Part shown: positions 7,666-16,699 of the stretch, piece by piece | Layout of the letters: the number at the start of each line of letters is the position of its first letter | Numbering within the stretch: position 1 is the first letter of the stretch | Source: Candidatus Magasanikiibacteriota bacterium | GTDB taxonomy: Bacteria; Patescibacteriota; Patescibacteriia; Magasanikbacterales; 2-02-FULL-50-9b | Length of the DNA stretch: 32,929 bases | Direction: 5' to 3' | Assembly (NCBI GenBank): GCA_023246755.1 | Contig: JAHFHU010000009.1 | Coordinates: 1 to 32,929 of the forward strand | Position numbers and translations under genes: made by a program | The notes under the pieces: model-generated | Database searches by the model: none | Seen by the model: only the letters and a program-made list of their open reading frames with translations | What the model was told of the DNA's origin: nothing

Positions 7666-7773
7666 CGAGAGACCACCTCACATTTTCTCAGCAGAAAACG
7701 CTCGGCTTCCTCGGCGTTGCTCGCCGTGCTGTGCACGGCACTGGCCCGCAACGCCTGTGCAGTTTCTCTCTCG
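7666..7773 (-). repeat. Three-hairpin palindromic element, copy C
   Basis: Read on the minus strand it aligns with copy B almost without gaps, but its stems have different bases that still pair. Stem 1 is GGCGTTGC/GCAACGCC (7748-7755, 7713-7720). Hairpin 2 is CCGTGC/GCACGG (7733-7738, 7724-7729). Hairpin 3 is GTTTTC..GAAAAT (7682-7699). The outer stem is GAGAGA/TCTCTC. The A/T-rich terminator-like outer arms of A and B are missing. It lies between the divergent secG and DsbA-like genes. Confidence 0.75.
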
Positions 7774-7812
7774 TTTGGGGGAACGACACCAGATGTGAAT
7801 GTTGGGTGGGGG

Positions 7813-7878
7813 ATGTGTGGCTGATTCGCGAAACGCGTTGCGGGCCTCTCGCGTGAGAGCGAATTAGCCACACATCCG
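7813..7878. repeat. Long hairpin upstream of the DsbA-like gene
   Basis: Arms GGATGTGTGGCTGATTCGC and GCGAATTAGCCACACATCC pair over 19 positions with one G-T wobble, enclosing a CTCTC-GCGT-GAGAG hairpin preceded by TTGCGGGCC, which recalls the copies A-C linker. It ends 23 bases before the extended -10 of the next gene. There is no T-run, so it is not an ordinary terminator. Confidence 0.6.
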
Positions 7879-7901
7879 GCATCGGAAATTCATCTCCGGT
7901 G

Positions 7902-7910
7902 TGGTATACT
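7902..7910 (+). promoter_or_regulatory. Extended -10 promoter of the DsbA-like operon
   Basis: TGGTATACT, an extended -10 with one mismatch, lies 14 bases before the ATG at 7925. No clear -35. Confidence 0.55.
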
Positions 7911-7924
7911 TTAAAAACTTTCAT

Positions 7925-8668
7925 ATGTCTGACATCCTTATCGCTCCTTTGATTAAGTTGCCGTGGTACAAACGTACGTGGGGAATTATTATTTTAATTT
8001 TGCTCGGGCTCGGGATATTTTTTTTCACATGGTTTGGATATCAGGTTTACACAAGTCTTCAATTGATGCGGTCGGGCAAGCTCAAGCCAATCACCAATTT
8101 TGGGTCAGATTTTACAGAAACGGCAACGAAACTGAAAACAGCCGGTGGGGTGGTGACGGATATCGCTCCGAAAACATCTCCATCTCGCGGCGAGGAGGAT
8201 GCGCGGGTGACTGTTGTTGAGTTTGCGGATTTTCAGTGTCCGTATTCGCAAAAAGAATTTTCAATTATTCGTCCGCTCATGGAAACCATCGGCGGCGTCA
8301 AATTTGTGTATCGAAATTTTCCGTTGTCCGACATTCATCCGGATGCAATTCGTGCGTCTGAAGCGTCGCTGTGCGCGCAAGAGCAAGGAAAGTTTTGGGC
8401 ATTCCACGATCAAGTGTATGTTAATGCGGCGGGTCTTGCGGAAGATGCGCTTAAAACTTACGCGCGAAATATTGGGCTTGATGAGGAAAAATTTCGCGTT
8501 TGTTTGAAATCTGAAAAATATAAAGCCCAAGTTTTGAAGGATCTTCAAGATGGAATTGCGCTCGGCGTTCGTGGCACACCAACTTTTTTCATCAATGGGG
8601 TGAAATTTGAAGGCGCGATTCCGACCGATGCATGGAAAACGATTTTTGATCGCCTGAAATCATTTTAA
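7925..8668 (+). CDS. Membrane-anchored DsbA-like thioredoxin-fold protein with CPYS active site
   Basis: Probably handles disulfides in exported proteins. The 247-residue product has one N-terminal membrane segment (about 20-42) and a DsbA/DsbG-type domain (about 92-247) with FADFQCPYS at the active site, ACAxEQGKFWxxHD-like SLCAQEQGKFWAFHD, and the cis-Pro loop GTPTFFING (Pro219). The active site is C105-P-Y-S108, so the second cysteine of the usual CxxC is a serine. That would favour a monothiol or isomerase-like role over a classic oxidase. The next gene starts two bases after its stop and encodes a very Cys-rich exported protein, a likely substrate. Confidence 0.88.
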   Translation: MSDILIAPLIKLPWYKRTWGIIILILLGLGIFFFTWFGYQVYTSLQLMRSGKLKPITNFGSDFTETATKLKTAGGVVTDIAPKTSPSRGEEDARVTVVEFADFQCPYSQKEFSIIRPLMETIGGVKFVYRNFPLSDIHPDAIRASEASLCAQEQGKFWAFHDQVYVNAAGLAEDALKTYARNIGLDEEKFRVCLKSEKYKAQVLKDLQDGIALGVRGTPTFFINGVKFEGAIPTDAWKTIFDRLKSF

Positions 8669-8670
8669 CT

Positions 8671-11313
8671 ATGACGTTGTCGCGCGCTGCCGTAAAGTTC
8701 GCAATCGTTGGCGCGTGCGCGGTGACTTTTTTTTCCGCGCATGTTGTTGTGGCGGCGGAACAGTGTTGTGTGTATTCTGTTGATAAGGCGCAAAATCCTC
8801 CTGCATGGCTTGGGTCGGGCGGTCTCGGTGACTCCACATATTTTTTGAAAACTGCACCGGCGGATGGAACGTGCAGCGCTCCGAAGGACACGCCACAAGT
8901 TGCGTTGTACGCCAATTATTATGCGGAGGATCTCGTTGATGGAAAATGCGCGAACACGACCGAAGCGAAATATTTTAAGCAAGATCTTGCAAATATTCAA
9001 TGTTGTTTACTCACCGACGAAGCGGGTAAGGCGCTCGCGTGTGAAGACAAAGAAAAAACAGATACAACGAACAATTGTTTTGCGTTGCTCCAAAAAACGG
9101 GAAAATTAACGTCGAGCAAACTTCAAATTTTTAAAGGCACGGAACCTTGTTCAAAAATCGATAAATGTGTTGCGCTAAAAACGCCACCAACGGGCGCTGC
9201 GGCAACTGCTGCAGCCGCAAATGCAATTCCAAAAAGTGATCCACTTGCGAGCAACGGCGCAAACGGAAGGCCGGTGTGGACAAAAGATGAGTGTGAAGGA
9301 ATCAAAAATCAAAAAACAAGTGAGGCTGCATATCTTTGGATTCCGCCCAAATCTGACCCCAGCGCGCAAAAAGGTGATTTTTGTTTTGTTCGACAATTAC
9401 CAACCACCCTCCAAGTCAATATCGGGCAAATATCAGTTCTAAACGGGCTTCCACAATATATCAATGTAGTTTACAAATACGCCATCGGTTTTAGTGTCAT
9501 CGTGATGATTGTCGTGATCATGTTTTCAGGAATTCAGTGGATGATGTCGGGCGTTGCGAGTTCGATTAATGATTCGCGTGAACGAATTAAAAATGCATCG
9601 CTTGGACTGCTGTTGCTTTTTGGGGCGAACACAATTTTGTACACTATTAATCCGCAATTGTTAAATTTGAAATTGCCGCCGATGCACGCGGTGCGGCCGG
9701 ATGCGTTTGACGTCGTGAAAAAAGGAGATGAGGGGGTTCGGTGTGATCCGGGTGATGAAACTGCGTGTCAGGCAATGGGTGCGACATTTAAGTGTAAGCC
9801 GACCGGGTACTACGTTGGTAATAAATGCGAGAAACAAGCAAATGCGCTTATGGGCGTTGTGCTTGGTGGTGCGGCAATTGCAGTTGCAGGACCATTCATT
9901 TTGGGTGCAGGTACCGCGACGATTGCAGAGCAAGGTGCTGGACAAATTTTGAAAAAAGTCGCAACTAATGTTGCTGAAGAGGTTGCGACAAATGCGGTGA
10001 CGGGCAGTGGCACATCAGGATCGGACGCTGCATCGAGCGCAGCTAGTTCTGTTGGTGGTGTGCCGGGAAAAGTGATCGTGCAAGGTGTTGCGCTCGCGGT
10101 TGGCATGGCTGAAGCGTATGACATTTATGATGCGTTAACACCGACGCAAGGTCCCGCCAATGGCTATTGCAAACAAATCCTGCCCGAAAAACCAGATTTT
10201 TCTGTGTGTCAGTGGGATGGTGAGTGTCAAAGTGGCGCGTGTCTCATTACGAGCAGCGGTGCGTGTGGCGCGGGGAAATATGGTGTATGCGTGAGTGGAA
10301 AAATGAGTCAGATTTGTATCATTCCAAAATCGTATTCATTTGGGCTGATTGATGCGTTCTCAAATCAAGATGCGGTTGCAAAATATGGATGCAAAGGAAC
10401 GAAGTGTGTTGATAATGGGCGTGGCGCGTCAAAGGGTGGTATTGGGATGTGTTCGGATGGATCTCAAATCGGTTATGCATGCGATAGCAATACGCCATGC
10501 AAAAATTTATTGAACCCCTTGGAATGCATTAAAGGTTTTTGTCGTGAAAAAGGATATTTTAACTCACAGGGCGTTTTGCTCGATACGGATTTCATCTCAC
10601 ATCCGCGGTGCATGGTTGCAACGGATTGTTCGGACACGAATATTGGCGGCCTCGCTTCCTTTCAAAAAACTATTATCGCGGGTTGTCTTAAATATCCGTC
10701 GAAAGAACTCGGTTTGCCCGGGCGATTTTTGTTGCCACAACTTAATGCGGCGATTGATGAGCGTTATTATCGCGAGCTTTCAACGTATGGTTTTTGTACG
10801 ACCGACCGATCATATTTTCTCGAGTATGGTGATAAGACAGATGCGAGTAGCAATGTCTCCAAGGTGTGGTCGAATCGTTGTTTTGTAAATATGTATCCAT
10901 CGGGTGGTTTTGTCGCGCAAACAAAAGAGGTTTATGATTACCTTAAATCGCAGAGCGTTTTTCTGCCTGCGTGGTTCGACAAAGGATTTTCGGTTGGAAA
11001 AGTTGGGTGTCAGAAGGGGTCTGCGTGTCGGATAAAGTACAGCGATTTTGCAACAGACGGTGTTCAAAGTGATAAGTTTGTTTCAGTTAAAGGTTCGTGT
11101 TCGTATGAATCGCTCGCGGGTATAGTCAATAGTCCCTATGCAAATGTTTCCGTGCCAGAACCAAAAGAAGGAATCGCTTTGATTTCGAATGATCCAATCC
11201 AAACAAAATTAAAAATGATTTATGTAACAAGTGAGGATGAAAAATATAATAGCATCAAAATGCCCAATTTAATCGATTTACAGTATACATTCGCGGGTGC
11301 GCCGGGCAGCTAA
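8671..11313 (+). CDS. Large Cys-rich exported protein with a VirB2/TrbC-like membrane module
   Basis: The 880-residue product has a signal peptide (about 1-29), a Cys-rich extracytoplasmic segment, then two helices (about 268-292 and 309-327) with the pattern seen in CPR proteins resembling VirB2/TrbC pilins: YKYAIGFSVIVMIVVIMFSGIQW-type helix, a short SxxINDSRERIKNA linker, and LGLLLLFGANTILYTINP. A third hydrophobic Gly/Ala-rich helix follows (about 392-415), then about 450 residues with many CxxDxxC-like cysteine pairs. The function is unknown. A surface or envelope-spanning structural role is an inference. It is translationally coupled to the DsbA-like gene. Confidence 0.8.
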   Translation: MTLSRAAVKFAIVGACAVTFFSAHVVVAAEQCCVYSVDKAQNPPAWLGSGGLGDSTYFLKTAPADGTCSAPKDTPQVALYANYYAEDLVDGKCANTTEAKYFKQDLANIQCCLLTDEAGKALACEDKEKTDTTNNCFALLQKTGKLTSSKLQIFKGTEPCSKIDKCVALKTPPTGAAATAAAANAIPKSDPLASNGANGRPVWTKDECEGIKNQKTSEAAYLWIPPKSDPSAQKGDFCFVRQLPTTLQVNIGQISVLNGLPQYINVVYKYAIGFSVIVMIVVIMFSGIQWMMSGVASSINDSRERIKNASLGLLLLFGANTILYTINPQLLNLKLPPMHAVRPDAFDVVKKGDEGVRCDPGDETACQAMGATFKCKPTGYYVGNKCEKQANALMGVVLGGAAIAVAGPFILGAGTATIAEQGAGQILKKVATNVAEEVATNAVTGSGTSGSDAASSAASSVGGVPGKVIVQGVALAVGMAEAYDIYDALTPTQGPANGYCKQILPEKPDFSVCQWDGECQSGACLITSSGACGAGKYGVCVSGKMSQICIIPKSYSFGLIDAFSNQDAVAKYGCKGTKCVDNGRGASKGGIGMCSDGSQIGYACDSNTPCKNLLNPLECIKGFCREKGYFNSQGVLLDTDFISHPRCMVATDCSDTNIGGLASFQKTIIAGCLKYPSKELGLPGRFLLPQLNAAIDERYYRELSTYGFCTTDRSYFLEYGDKTDASSNVSKVWSNRCFVNMYPSGGFVAQTKEVYDYLKSQSVFLPAWFDKGFSVGKVGCQKGSACRIKYSDFATDGVQSDKFVSVKGSCSYESLAGIVNSPYANVSVPEPKEGIALISNDPIQTKLKMIYVTSEDEKYNSIKMPNLIDLQYTFAGAPGS

Positions 11314-11337
11314 ACAGTGGTTACGCCCCCCGGCCTC

Positions 11338-11366
11338 TTGATGATTCTTGACATACATGGTAGTAT
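11338..11366 (+). promoter_or_regulatory. uvrA operon promoter
   Basis: TTGATG (11338-11343), 17-base spacer, TGG plus TAGTAT (11361-11366), an extended -10. A second TTGACA at 11348 has no well-spaced -10. Confidence 0.6.
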
Positions 11367-11393
11367 GCAAAGCATCGTATTTTTGCATGCAAA
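11364..11393. promoter_or_regulatory. Possible operator: repeated ATGCAAA palindromes before uvrA
   Basis: A perfect 12-bp palindrome TTTGCATGCAAA (11382-11393) lies 2 bases before the uvrA ATG, and another ATGCAAA (11365-11371) overlaps the -10 end. The spacing places them in the 5' untranslated region. They could be a repressor site, for example for a damage-response regulator. No such regulator is in the window. Confidence 0.35.
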
Positions 11394-11395
11394 TT

Positions 11396-14296
11396 ATGTC
11401 CGAAAAAAATGAAAAATTAATCGTTCGAGGCGCGCGTGTTCATAATTTAAAAAATGTTTCGATCGAGATTCCAAAAAATTCTTTGACGGTGATTACCGGA
11501 CTCTCGGGTTCAGGAAAATCGTCGCTCGCATTCGACACGATTTACGCAGAAGGTCAGCGTCGGTATGCGGAAAGTTTGTCGAGTTATGCGCGTCAATTCA
11601 TGGGCATGCAAGATAAGCCCGATGTTGATGAAATCAAAGGACTTTCTCCAACGATTGCGATTGATCAAAAAACCGCGGCGCTTAATCCGCGTTCGACCGT
11701 TGGGACGGTTGCGGAAATTTACGACCACCTGCGTTTGTTGTTTGCGCGGATTGGTCGTCAACATTGTCCGGTGTGTGGTGGCGAGTCGCGCGAATTTTCG
11801 CGTGGGCAAATTGTTGAAGAGGTGCGCCGTCTTGCGCGCGACCGCGGCGAAATTTATATTTTGGCGACGGTTTACAAAGACGAGGCGATTACTGACTACG
11901 CGCTCGCAAGTGCTATGGAAAAAGCAGAGGTTGAAATGGCGCGTGTTGATGGAATGTTTGTGCGCAAATCCGAGGTACAGCATCTGAATTTATCGCCCGA
12001 TTTGTCGCACACCATCGAGCTTGTTGTCGGGCGCATCGAAGACGTTAAAAAAGCTGACGTGAGCGGATGCGTGACGAAGGCGCTTGAGTGGGGGAATGGA
12101 TTTTTGATTGTAACCGTGATGGATTCGGGTGAGGACATCGTGTATTCAACAGAACGGTTGTGTGCAAATTGTGGCACGCGGCTGCCATCGCTTGAACCCG
12201 GATTTTTTAGTTTTAATTCGCCGCACGGTGCGTGTTCGCGCTGTTCAGGTCTTGGCATCACGCTCGATGTTGACCCTGATTTGGTGATGCCGAATGATCG
12301 TTTGACGCTTGCCGAGGGCGCGATTCAGCCGTGGACGCGCATCACCGGCAACCAACAATATTATCAAAAATTATTGCTGGCAGTCGCGACGACACATAAT
12401 TTTTCAGTTGATACGCCCGTTGCTCAGTTAAAAAAACAAGCGCTCGATATTTTGTTATATGGCACGGGTCAGCAACAATATATGGTTGAGGATAAGCCGG
12501 TGGTTTTTGAGGGCGTTGTTGCAAATCTGACGCAACGTCACGCGGAAACAACATCGGATTATATTCGCAAAGAGATCGAAGGGTACATGCGCGAACGCGT
12601 GTGTCCGGTGTGTAGTGGTAATCGGTTGCGCAAGGAAGCGCTTGCGGTTACGATTCTCGGAAAAAATATCGCCGAGTACACCGCGTTTTCGATTGAAGAA
12701 TCGATTGAAGTTTTTCGTGCGTTGCAGAGCGATAAAAAAACTGATGCCGTCGTCACCGCCGCTACAAAAAAGAAATCGTCGTCAGCGGCATCATCAGTAT
12801 ATCCAAGCGGCGCGGAATTTTCCGAGCGCGAACGAATGATCAGCACGCCGATTCTCAAAGAGATTTTGAAGCGACTCGAGGATTTAACCAAAGTTGGTCT
12901 TGAATACATGACGATTGATCGTTCGATGAATACGTTGTCGGGCGGCGAGGCGCAGCGCGTGCGATTGTCAACGCAATTATCATCGGCGCTCACCGGCGTG
13001 ATTTATATTTTGGATGAGCCATCGATCGGTTTGCATCCGCAGGACACGCAAAAATTGATCGCAACTTTAAAATCACTGCGCGACATCGGCAATACGGTGA
13101 TCGTTGTTGAACACGACGAAACGATGATGGAGCACGCGGATTATGTAATTGATGTTGGGCCGGGCGCGGGGCGATATGGCGGAGAAATTATGGCAGCCGG
13201 CACGCTCAAAGAAGTTTTGAAATCAAAAGATTCGCTGACTGCACAATATCTTTCGGGCAAGCGTAAAATTGAGCCGCCGAAAAAAATGCACAAAGGTAAT
13301 GGCAAGTCGCTCGTTGTTAAGGGCGCAACTGCATTTAATTTGTGCAATGTTGATGTTGCGTTTCCGCTTGGAAAATTTGTGTGTGTGACAGGCGTGTCAG
13401 GGTCGGGAAAGTCAACGCTCGTGATCGATATTTTGGGCAAAGCGCTTGCGAAACATTTTTATCGGGCGAAAGATGAGCCGGCGGCACACAAAACAATTAC
13501 CGGTCTTGAGAATATCGACAAGGTGATTACAATTGATCAATCGCCCATCGGTCGCACGCCGCGTTCAAATCCAGCGACGTACACGAGTGTGTTCACCGCG
13601 ATTCGTGATCTTTATACGGAGCAGCCGGAAGCGAAGATGCGCGGGTATGACGCGGGAAAATTTTCGTTCAATGTAAAAGGTGGTGGACGATGCGAGGCGT
13701 GTAGTGGCGAGGGTTACGTTCGCATCCCGATGCAATTTTTGGCTGATGTGTATGTTGAGTGTGATGAGTGTCACGGCAAACGGTATAATGCAGAAGCGCT
13801 CGAGATTCATTATCGCGGAAAACATATCGCGGATGTGCTTGCGATGACCGTTGATGAGGCGCGACAATTTTTTCACGACATCGCCGCGATCGCGGACAAG
13901 TTGCAAATTCTGTATGACGTGGGGCTTGGATATTTGCAGCTTGGTCAACCCGCAACAACCTTGTCGGGCGGTGAGGCGCAGCGCGTGAAACTTGCGACCG
14001 AATTATCGCGTCGCGCAACGGGGAAAACGTTGTATATTTTGGATGAACCGACGACCGGTTTGCATTTCGAAGACATCAAGCGCTTGCTCGATGTTTTACA
14101 GCAACTCGTTGACAAAGGAAATTCATTGCTCGTTATCGAACACAATCTTGATGTGATTAAATGCGCGGATTGGGTGATTGACATGGGGCCGGGCGGGGGC
14201 AAACATGGGGGTATGGTTGTGGCGCACGGAACGCCAAAAGATGTTGCGAAAATTAAAGATAGCATCACCGGACAAAATCTTAAAAAATTATTATGA
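11396..14296 (+). CDS. uvrA: Excinuclease ABC subunit A
   Basis: Damage-recognition ATPase of nucleotide excision repair, working with UvrB. The 966-residue protein has two ABC modules: Walker A GLSGSGKS at 35-42 and GVSGSGKS in the second half, LSGGEAQRV signatures in both, zinc motifs CPVC..CxxC and [18 protein letters not shown], and C-terminal DEPTTGLH. The length is normal. The ATG at 11396 (MSEKNEK) is preferred over an upstream in-frame ATG because family members begin near here. Its TGA overlaps the next start as ATGA, so it is the first gene of a three-gene operon. Confidence 0.97.
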   Translation: MSEKNEKLIVRGARVHNLKNVSIEIPKNSLTVITGLSGSGKSSLAFDTIYAEGQRRYAESLSSYARQFMGMQDKPDVDEIKGLSPTIAIDQKTAALNPRSTVGTVAEIYDHLRLLFARIGRQHCPVCGGESREFSRGQIVEEVRRLARDRGEIYILATVYKDEAITDYALASAMEKAEVEMARVDGMFVRKSEVQHLNLSPDLSHTIELVVGRIEDVKKADVSGCVTKALEWGNGFLIVTVMDSGEDIVYSTERLCANCGTRLPSLEPGFFSFNSPHGACSRCSGLGITLDVDPDLVMPNDRLTLAEGAIQPWTRITGNQQYYQKLLLAVATTHNFSVDTPVAQLKKQALDILLYGTGQQQYMVEDKPVVFEGVVANLTQRHAETTSDYIRKEIEGYMRERVCPVCSGNRLRKEALAVTILGKNIAEYTAFSIEESIEVFRALQSDKKTDAVVTAATKKKSSSAASSVYPSGAEFSERERMISTPILKEILKRLEDLTKVGLEYMTIDRSMNTLSGGEAQRVRLSTQLSSALTGVIYILDEPSIGLHPQDTQKLIATLKSLRDIGNTVIVVEHDETMMEHADYVIDVGPGAGRYGGEIMAAGTLKEVLKSKDSLTAQYLSGKRKIEPPKKMHKGNGKSLVVKGATAFNLCNVDVAFPLGKFVCVTGVSGSGKSTLVIDILGKALAKHFYRAKDEPAAHKTITGLENIDKVITIDQSPIGRTPRSNPATYTSVFTAIRDLYTEQPEAKMRGYDAGKFSFNVKGGGRCEACSGEGYVRIPMQFLADVYVECDECHGKRYNAEALEIHYRGKHIADVLAMTVDEARQFFHDIAAIADKLQILYDVGLGYLQLGQPATTLSGGEAQRVKLATELSRRATGKTLYILDEPTTGLHFEDIKRLLDVLQQLVDKGNSLLVIEHNLDVIKCADWVIDMGPGGGKHGGMVVAHGTPKDVAKIKDSITGQNLKKLL

Positions 14297-15012
14297 CACA
14301 GATTCTTGAGCCGGAAATTATCGAGCGCACCGAGGATTATGTTGTACTGGTGAAGCCAGCAGGGCTTCTCGTTCATCAGGCCGATTCGAGCCCGGATGAA
14401 AAAACGCTCGTCGACTGGCTCGTCAAAAAATTTCCGAAAATAAAATTGATTGGTGATGATCCGGAAGTGCGGCCGGGAATTGTGCATCGCCTCGATCGTG
14501 AGGCGAGCGGGCTCATGGTTGTTGCGCTCACGCAGCCGATGTTTGATCTGCTTAAAGAACAGTTTGCTGCACGCACGATTGAAAAAGAATATTTGGTAGT
14601 TGTGCATGGGAAAGTTGCGCGTGATTTTGGAGAAATTAATTTGCCGATTAGTCGGATGACGCGCGGCGGGCGCATGGCGGCGCATTCGGCGGGTTTCGAA
14701 GATGCGAGTGACGCGCGGACAGAATATTTTGTTGAGCGTCGATTCACGACAACGACATTGCTTCGCGTGCATATTCACACAGGTCGCACGCATCAAATTC
14801 GTGTGCACATGTTTGCGCTGCAACATCCGGTTGTGGGCGATCCGCTCTATCCGGTTAAAAAAACAGGTAAATCGTTTCCGTCAGCGCCGCGTCTTTGTTT
14901 GCATTCGGCGCGACTTGCTTTCACAGATTTGGCGGGCGCGCGCAAAAATTTTGTTATCCCGCTTGCGTCCGACATTGCGGAATATTTGAAAAATTTTAAA
15001 GCCGCCGTATGA
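14293..15012 (+). CDS. RluA/RluD-family pseudouridine synthase
   Basis: Isomerises uridine to pseudouridine in rRNA or tRNA. The 239-residue product has YVVLVKPAGLLVH, the catalytic HRLDREASGL motif (Asp68), KEYLVVVHG, and the RTHQIRVHM segment typical of the RluA/RluD group. It lacks the N-terminal S4 domain present in longer RluD proteins, so the target site cannot be assigned. It overlaps uvrA by 4 bases and gmk by 4 bases (ATGA at both ends), indicating translational coupling. Confidence 0.92.
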   Translation: MTQILEPEIIERTEDYVVLVKPAGLLVHQADSSPDEKTLVDWLVKKFPKIKLIGDDPEVRPGIVHRLDREASGLMVVALTQPMFDLLKEQFAARTIEKEYLVVVHGKVARDFGEINLPISRMTRGGRMAAHSAGFEDASDARTEYFVERRFTTTTLLRVHIHTGRTHQIRVHMFALQHPVVGDPLYPVKKTGKSFPSAPRLCLHSARLAFTDLAGARKNFVIPLASDIAEYLKNFKAAV

Positions 15013-15593
15013 GTGCGCCACACATTTTTATTTTGATGGGCCCATCGGGCGTTGGAAAAACGGTGATCGGTCACGCGTTGCTTCGCCGTTTTAAGCGTCT
15101 CAAAAAAATCATCACCTACACAACACGCACGGCGCGTCCGGGTGAAGTCGATCATGTCGATTATCATTTTGTGACGCCGGAAATTTTTGCGCGCAAAGTT
15201 ACGGCCAGCGATTTTATCGAGCACGCAGTTGTGCATGGCGATTCATATGGGAGTGCATGGGAAGATTTGGAGCAGCTGCAGCGACAGGGGATCTCCGTGC
15301 TTTTTATTATCGACATTCAGGGTGCAAAAATTTTGAAACGTAAACTTAAAAACGCGGTTACGATTTTTTTAATGCCGGATTCGATGGATTCTTTGCGTGC
15401 GCGCATCGAACGACGTCGTTCAAAAGAAACGTCTGAGCAAGTTGAGCGTCGGATGCAAACGGCGCGTCGGGAGATCGCACAAAAAGATTGGGCACGCCAT
15501 GTAGTGTTTAATAAACAAGGCGCGCGGCAGGTTGCGATTGCGGCGGTTGCGAAGCTGGTAAAAGGCTACATGTACCCGTTTGCGACTAAATAG
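15009..15593 (+). CDS. gmk: Guanylate kinase
   Basis: Phosphorylates GMP to GDP with ATP. The 194-residue product has the P-loop GPSGVGKT (11-18), TTRTARPGEVDHVDYHFV for GMP binding, HGDSYGS, the IDIQGA segment and the C-terminal RR.RR lid region. The length is typical. It is last in the uvrA operon. The following rplS has its own promoter. Confidence 0.93.
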   Translation: MSAPHIFILMGPSGVGKTVIGHALLRRFKRLKKIITYTTRTARPGEVDHVDYHFVTPEIFARKVTASDFIEHAVVHGDSYGSAWEDLEQLQRQGISVLFIIDIQGAKILKRKLKNAVTIFLMPDSMDSLRARIERRRSKETSEQVERRMQTARREIAQKDWARHVVFNKQGARQVAIAAVAKLVKGYMYPFATK

Positions 15594-15601
15594 CCCAAGA
15601 C

Positions 15602-15630
15602 TTGACGGCAACGGCTGTGTTTGATAAACT
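15602..15630 (+). promoter_or_regulatory. rplS promoter
   Basis: TTGACG (15602-15607), 17-base spacer, TGA plus TAAACT (15625-15630). Nine bases separate it from the ATG, which predicts a leaderless mRNA. Confidence 0.75.
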
Positions 15631-15639
15631 ATTCCCACT

Positions 15640-15957
15640 ATGGAACTTTACGCAGAAATCCGCCCAGGACAGGTCGTTCGCGTCCACCAGGCGATCAAAG
15701 AAACAACTCCAAAAGGTGAAATTAAAGAACGCGTTCAGGTGTTCGAAGGTTTGGTTTTGAAGCGCTCACATCGCAAAGAAGTTGGCGCGACCATTATCGT
15801 ATACAAAAAATCTGGTACGGTCGGTGTTGAAAAAATTTTTCCCGTCGCGTCACCAACGATTAAAAAAATTGAAATTGTTCGTGCACACCACGTCCGTCGT
15901 GCAGACATTTCATACGCAAAAACGACAACGCGTAAGATGAAAGAAAAGCGCGCATAA
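15640..15957 (+). CDS. rplS: Large ribosomal subunit protein bL19
   Basis: Ribosomal protein at the interface of the subunits. The 105-residue product has the L19 features RPGQVVRVHQ, ERVQVFEGLVLKR and VGVEKIFPVASPTIKKIEIVR, followed by a basic C-terminal tail. It is a single-gene unit with its own promoter and terminator. No Shine-Dalgarno site can fit in the predicted leader. Confidence 0.96.
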   Translation: MELYAEIRPGQVVRVHQAIKETTPKGEIKERVQVFEGLVLKRSHRKEVGATIIVYKKSGTVGVEKIFPVASPTIKKIEIVRAHHVRRADISYAKTTTRKMKEKRA

Positions 15958-15986
15958 ATTTTTGCAGAGTCAGAAATTTTCTAAAA

Positions 15987-16018
15987 ATACCCCGCACCAT
16001 GCGGGGTATTGATTTTTT
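15987..16018 (+). terminator. rplS terminator
   Basis: ATACCCCGC and GCGGGGTAT form a perfect 9-bp stem with a 5-base loop, followed by TGATTTTTT. Confidence 0.9.
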
Positions 16019-16037
16019 AAACCATGTGTGATATCGT
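16009..16037 (+). promoter_or_regulatory. Promoter of the histidine-phosphatase-like gene
   Basis: TTGATT (16009-16014, inside the rplS terminator tail), 17-base spacer, TGA plus TATCGT (16032-16037). Confidence 0.5.
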
Positions 16038-16074
16038 GTTTTTCTCCCACGAAATAACTGTGGTGGAGGTGGTC

Positions 16075-16626
16075 ATGAAAATTGGTGCGAATCAAAGGAA
16101 ACGGATTATTCTTGTACGAGAGGGTTGGCCGATAACTGCTCCACGGCGCAAAATTGACGCCGCATCAGAGGCGGCGCACCATGTTGCGCTGCAACTCCGC
16201 GGCGAGTTTCTGAGCTCGGGAATCTCGAGTCACATGCTCGTTCACACGTCGGTTCGCGAGGGTGCATGTGCTGTCGGGCGCGTGTACGCAAAGACGCTCG
16301 GGGCCCGCCACGTGATGGTAAGTTCGTTGCCAACAGCGCGTCGTGAAATGCCTGATGATTTCACGGCACACGTCCAACAGGTGCGAGCGCACATCACGAT
16401 GCATCTGCAGACGTGCGACACCTTTGTCGTCTGCATCGATCATCAGATGATCGCCATGCTGGTCACGGATTTTTCCCGCACGATGTCGGGTGACTGCATG
16501 CGCATGCCGGAGGTGTTAGATCCCGGCGAAGCGTGTGTTGTCGAGATGGACGGTTCATTCAAACTCGAATTGTATCGCCATCGATCAGTTGCGGAAACTG
16601 CTGCAGTCGAATGTGCGATGGCGTGA
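16075..16626 (+). CDS. Divergent histidine-phosphatase-like protein, catalytic His replaced
   Basis: The 183-residue product has a layout like SixA/phosphoglycerate-mutase-type phosphatases: KRIILVREG at the N-terminus where family members have LVRHG, an S-V-R-E-G-A helix start near 59-64, and VVCIDHQMIAML (His123) where relatives have VxHxPxIxxL, then LDPGEACVVEMDG. The nucleophilic His of RHG is Glu16, so the protein may be inactive or a binding pseudoenzyme. This assignment is a pattern judgement and could be wrong. The ATG at 16075 is chosen from the strong GGAGGTGG site just upstream. It is a one-gene unit. Confidence 0.5.
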   Translation: MKIGANQRKRIILVREGWPITAPRRKIDAASEAAHHVALQLRGEFLSSGISSHMLVHTSVREGACAVGRVYAKTLGARHVMVSSLPTARREMPDDFTAHVQQVRAHITMHLQTCDTFVVCIDHQMIAMLVTDFSRTMSGDCMRMPEVLDPGEACVVEMDGSFKLELYRHRSVAETAAVECAMA

Positions 16627-16699
16627 TACGTTCGACGGGCGACCGATCATGTCCGGCGCATCAATTTTCTTCGCGACGCGGGGAAGGTTGGTGCGCATT

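Noticed and set aside
7660-7900. Short frames on both strands between secG and the DsbA-like gene
   Set aside because: The region is explained by palindromic elements. The frames have no ribosome sites and encode low-complexity products.
13945-14826. 293-codon minus-strand frame opposite uvrA and the pseudouridine synthase
   Set aside because: Both plus-strand genes are certain by motif. This frame is a codon-bias shadow.
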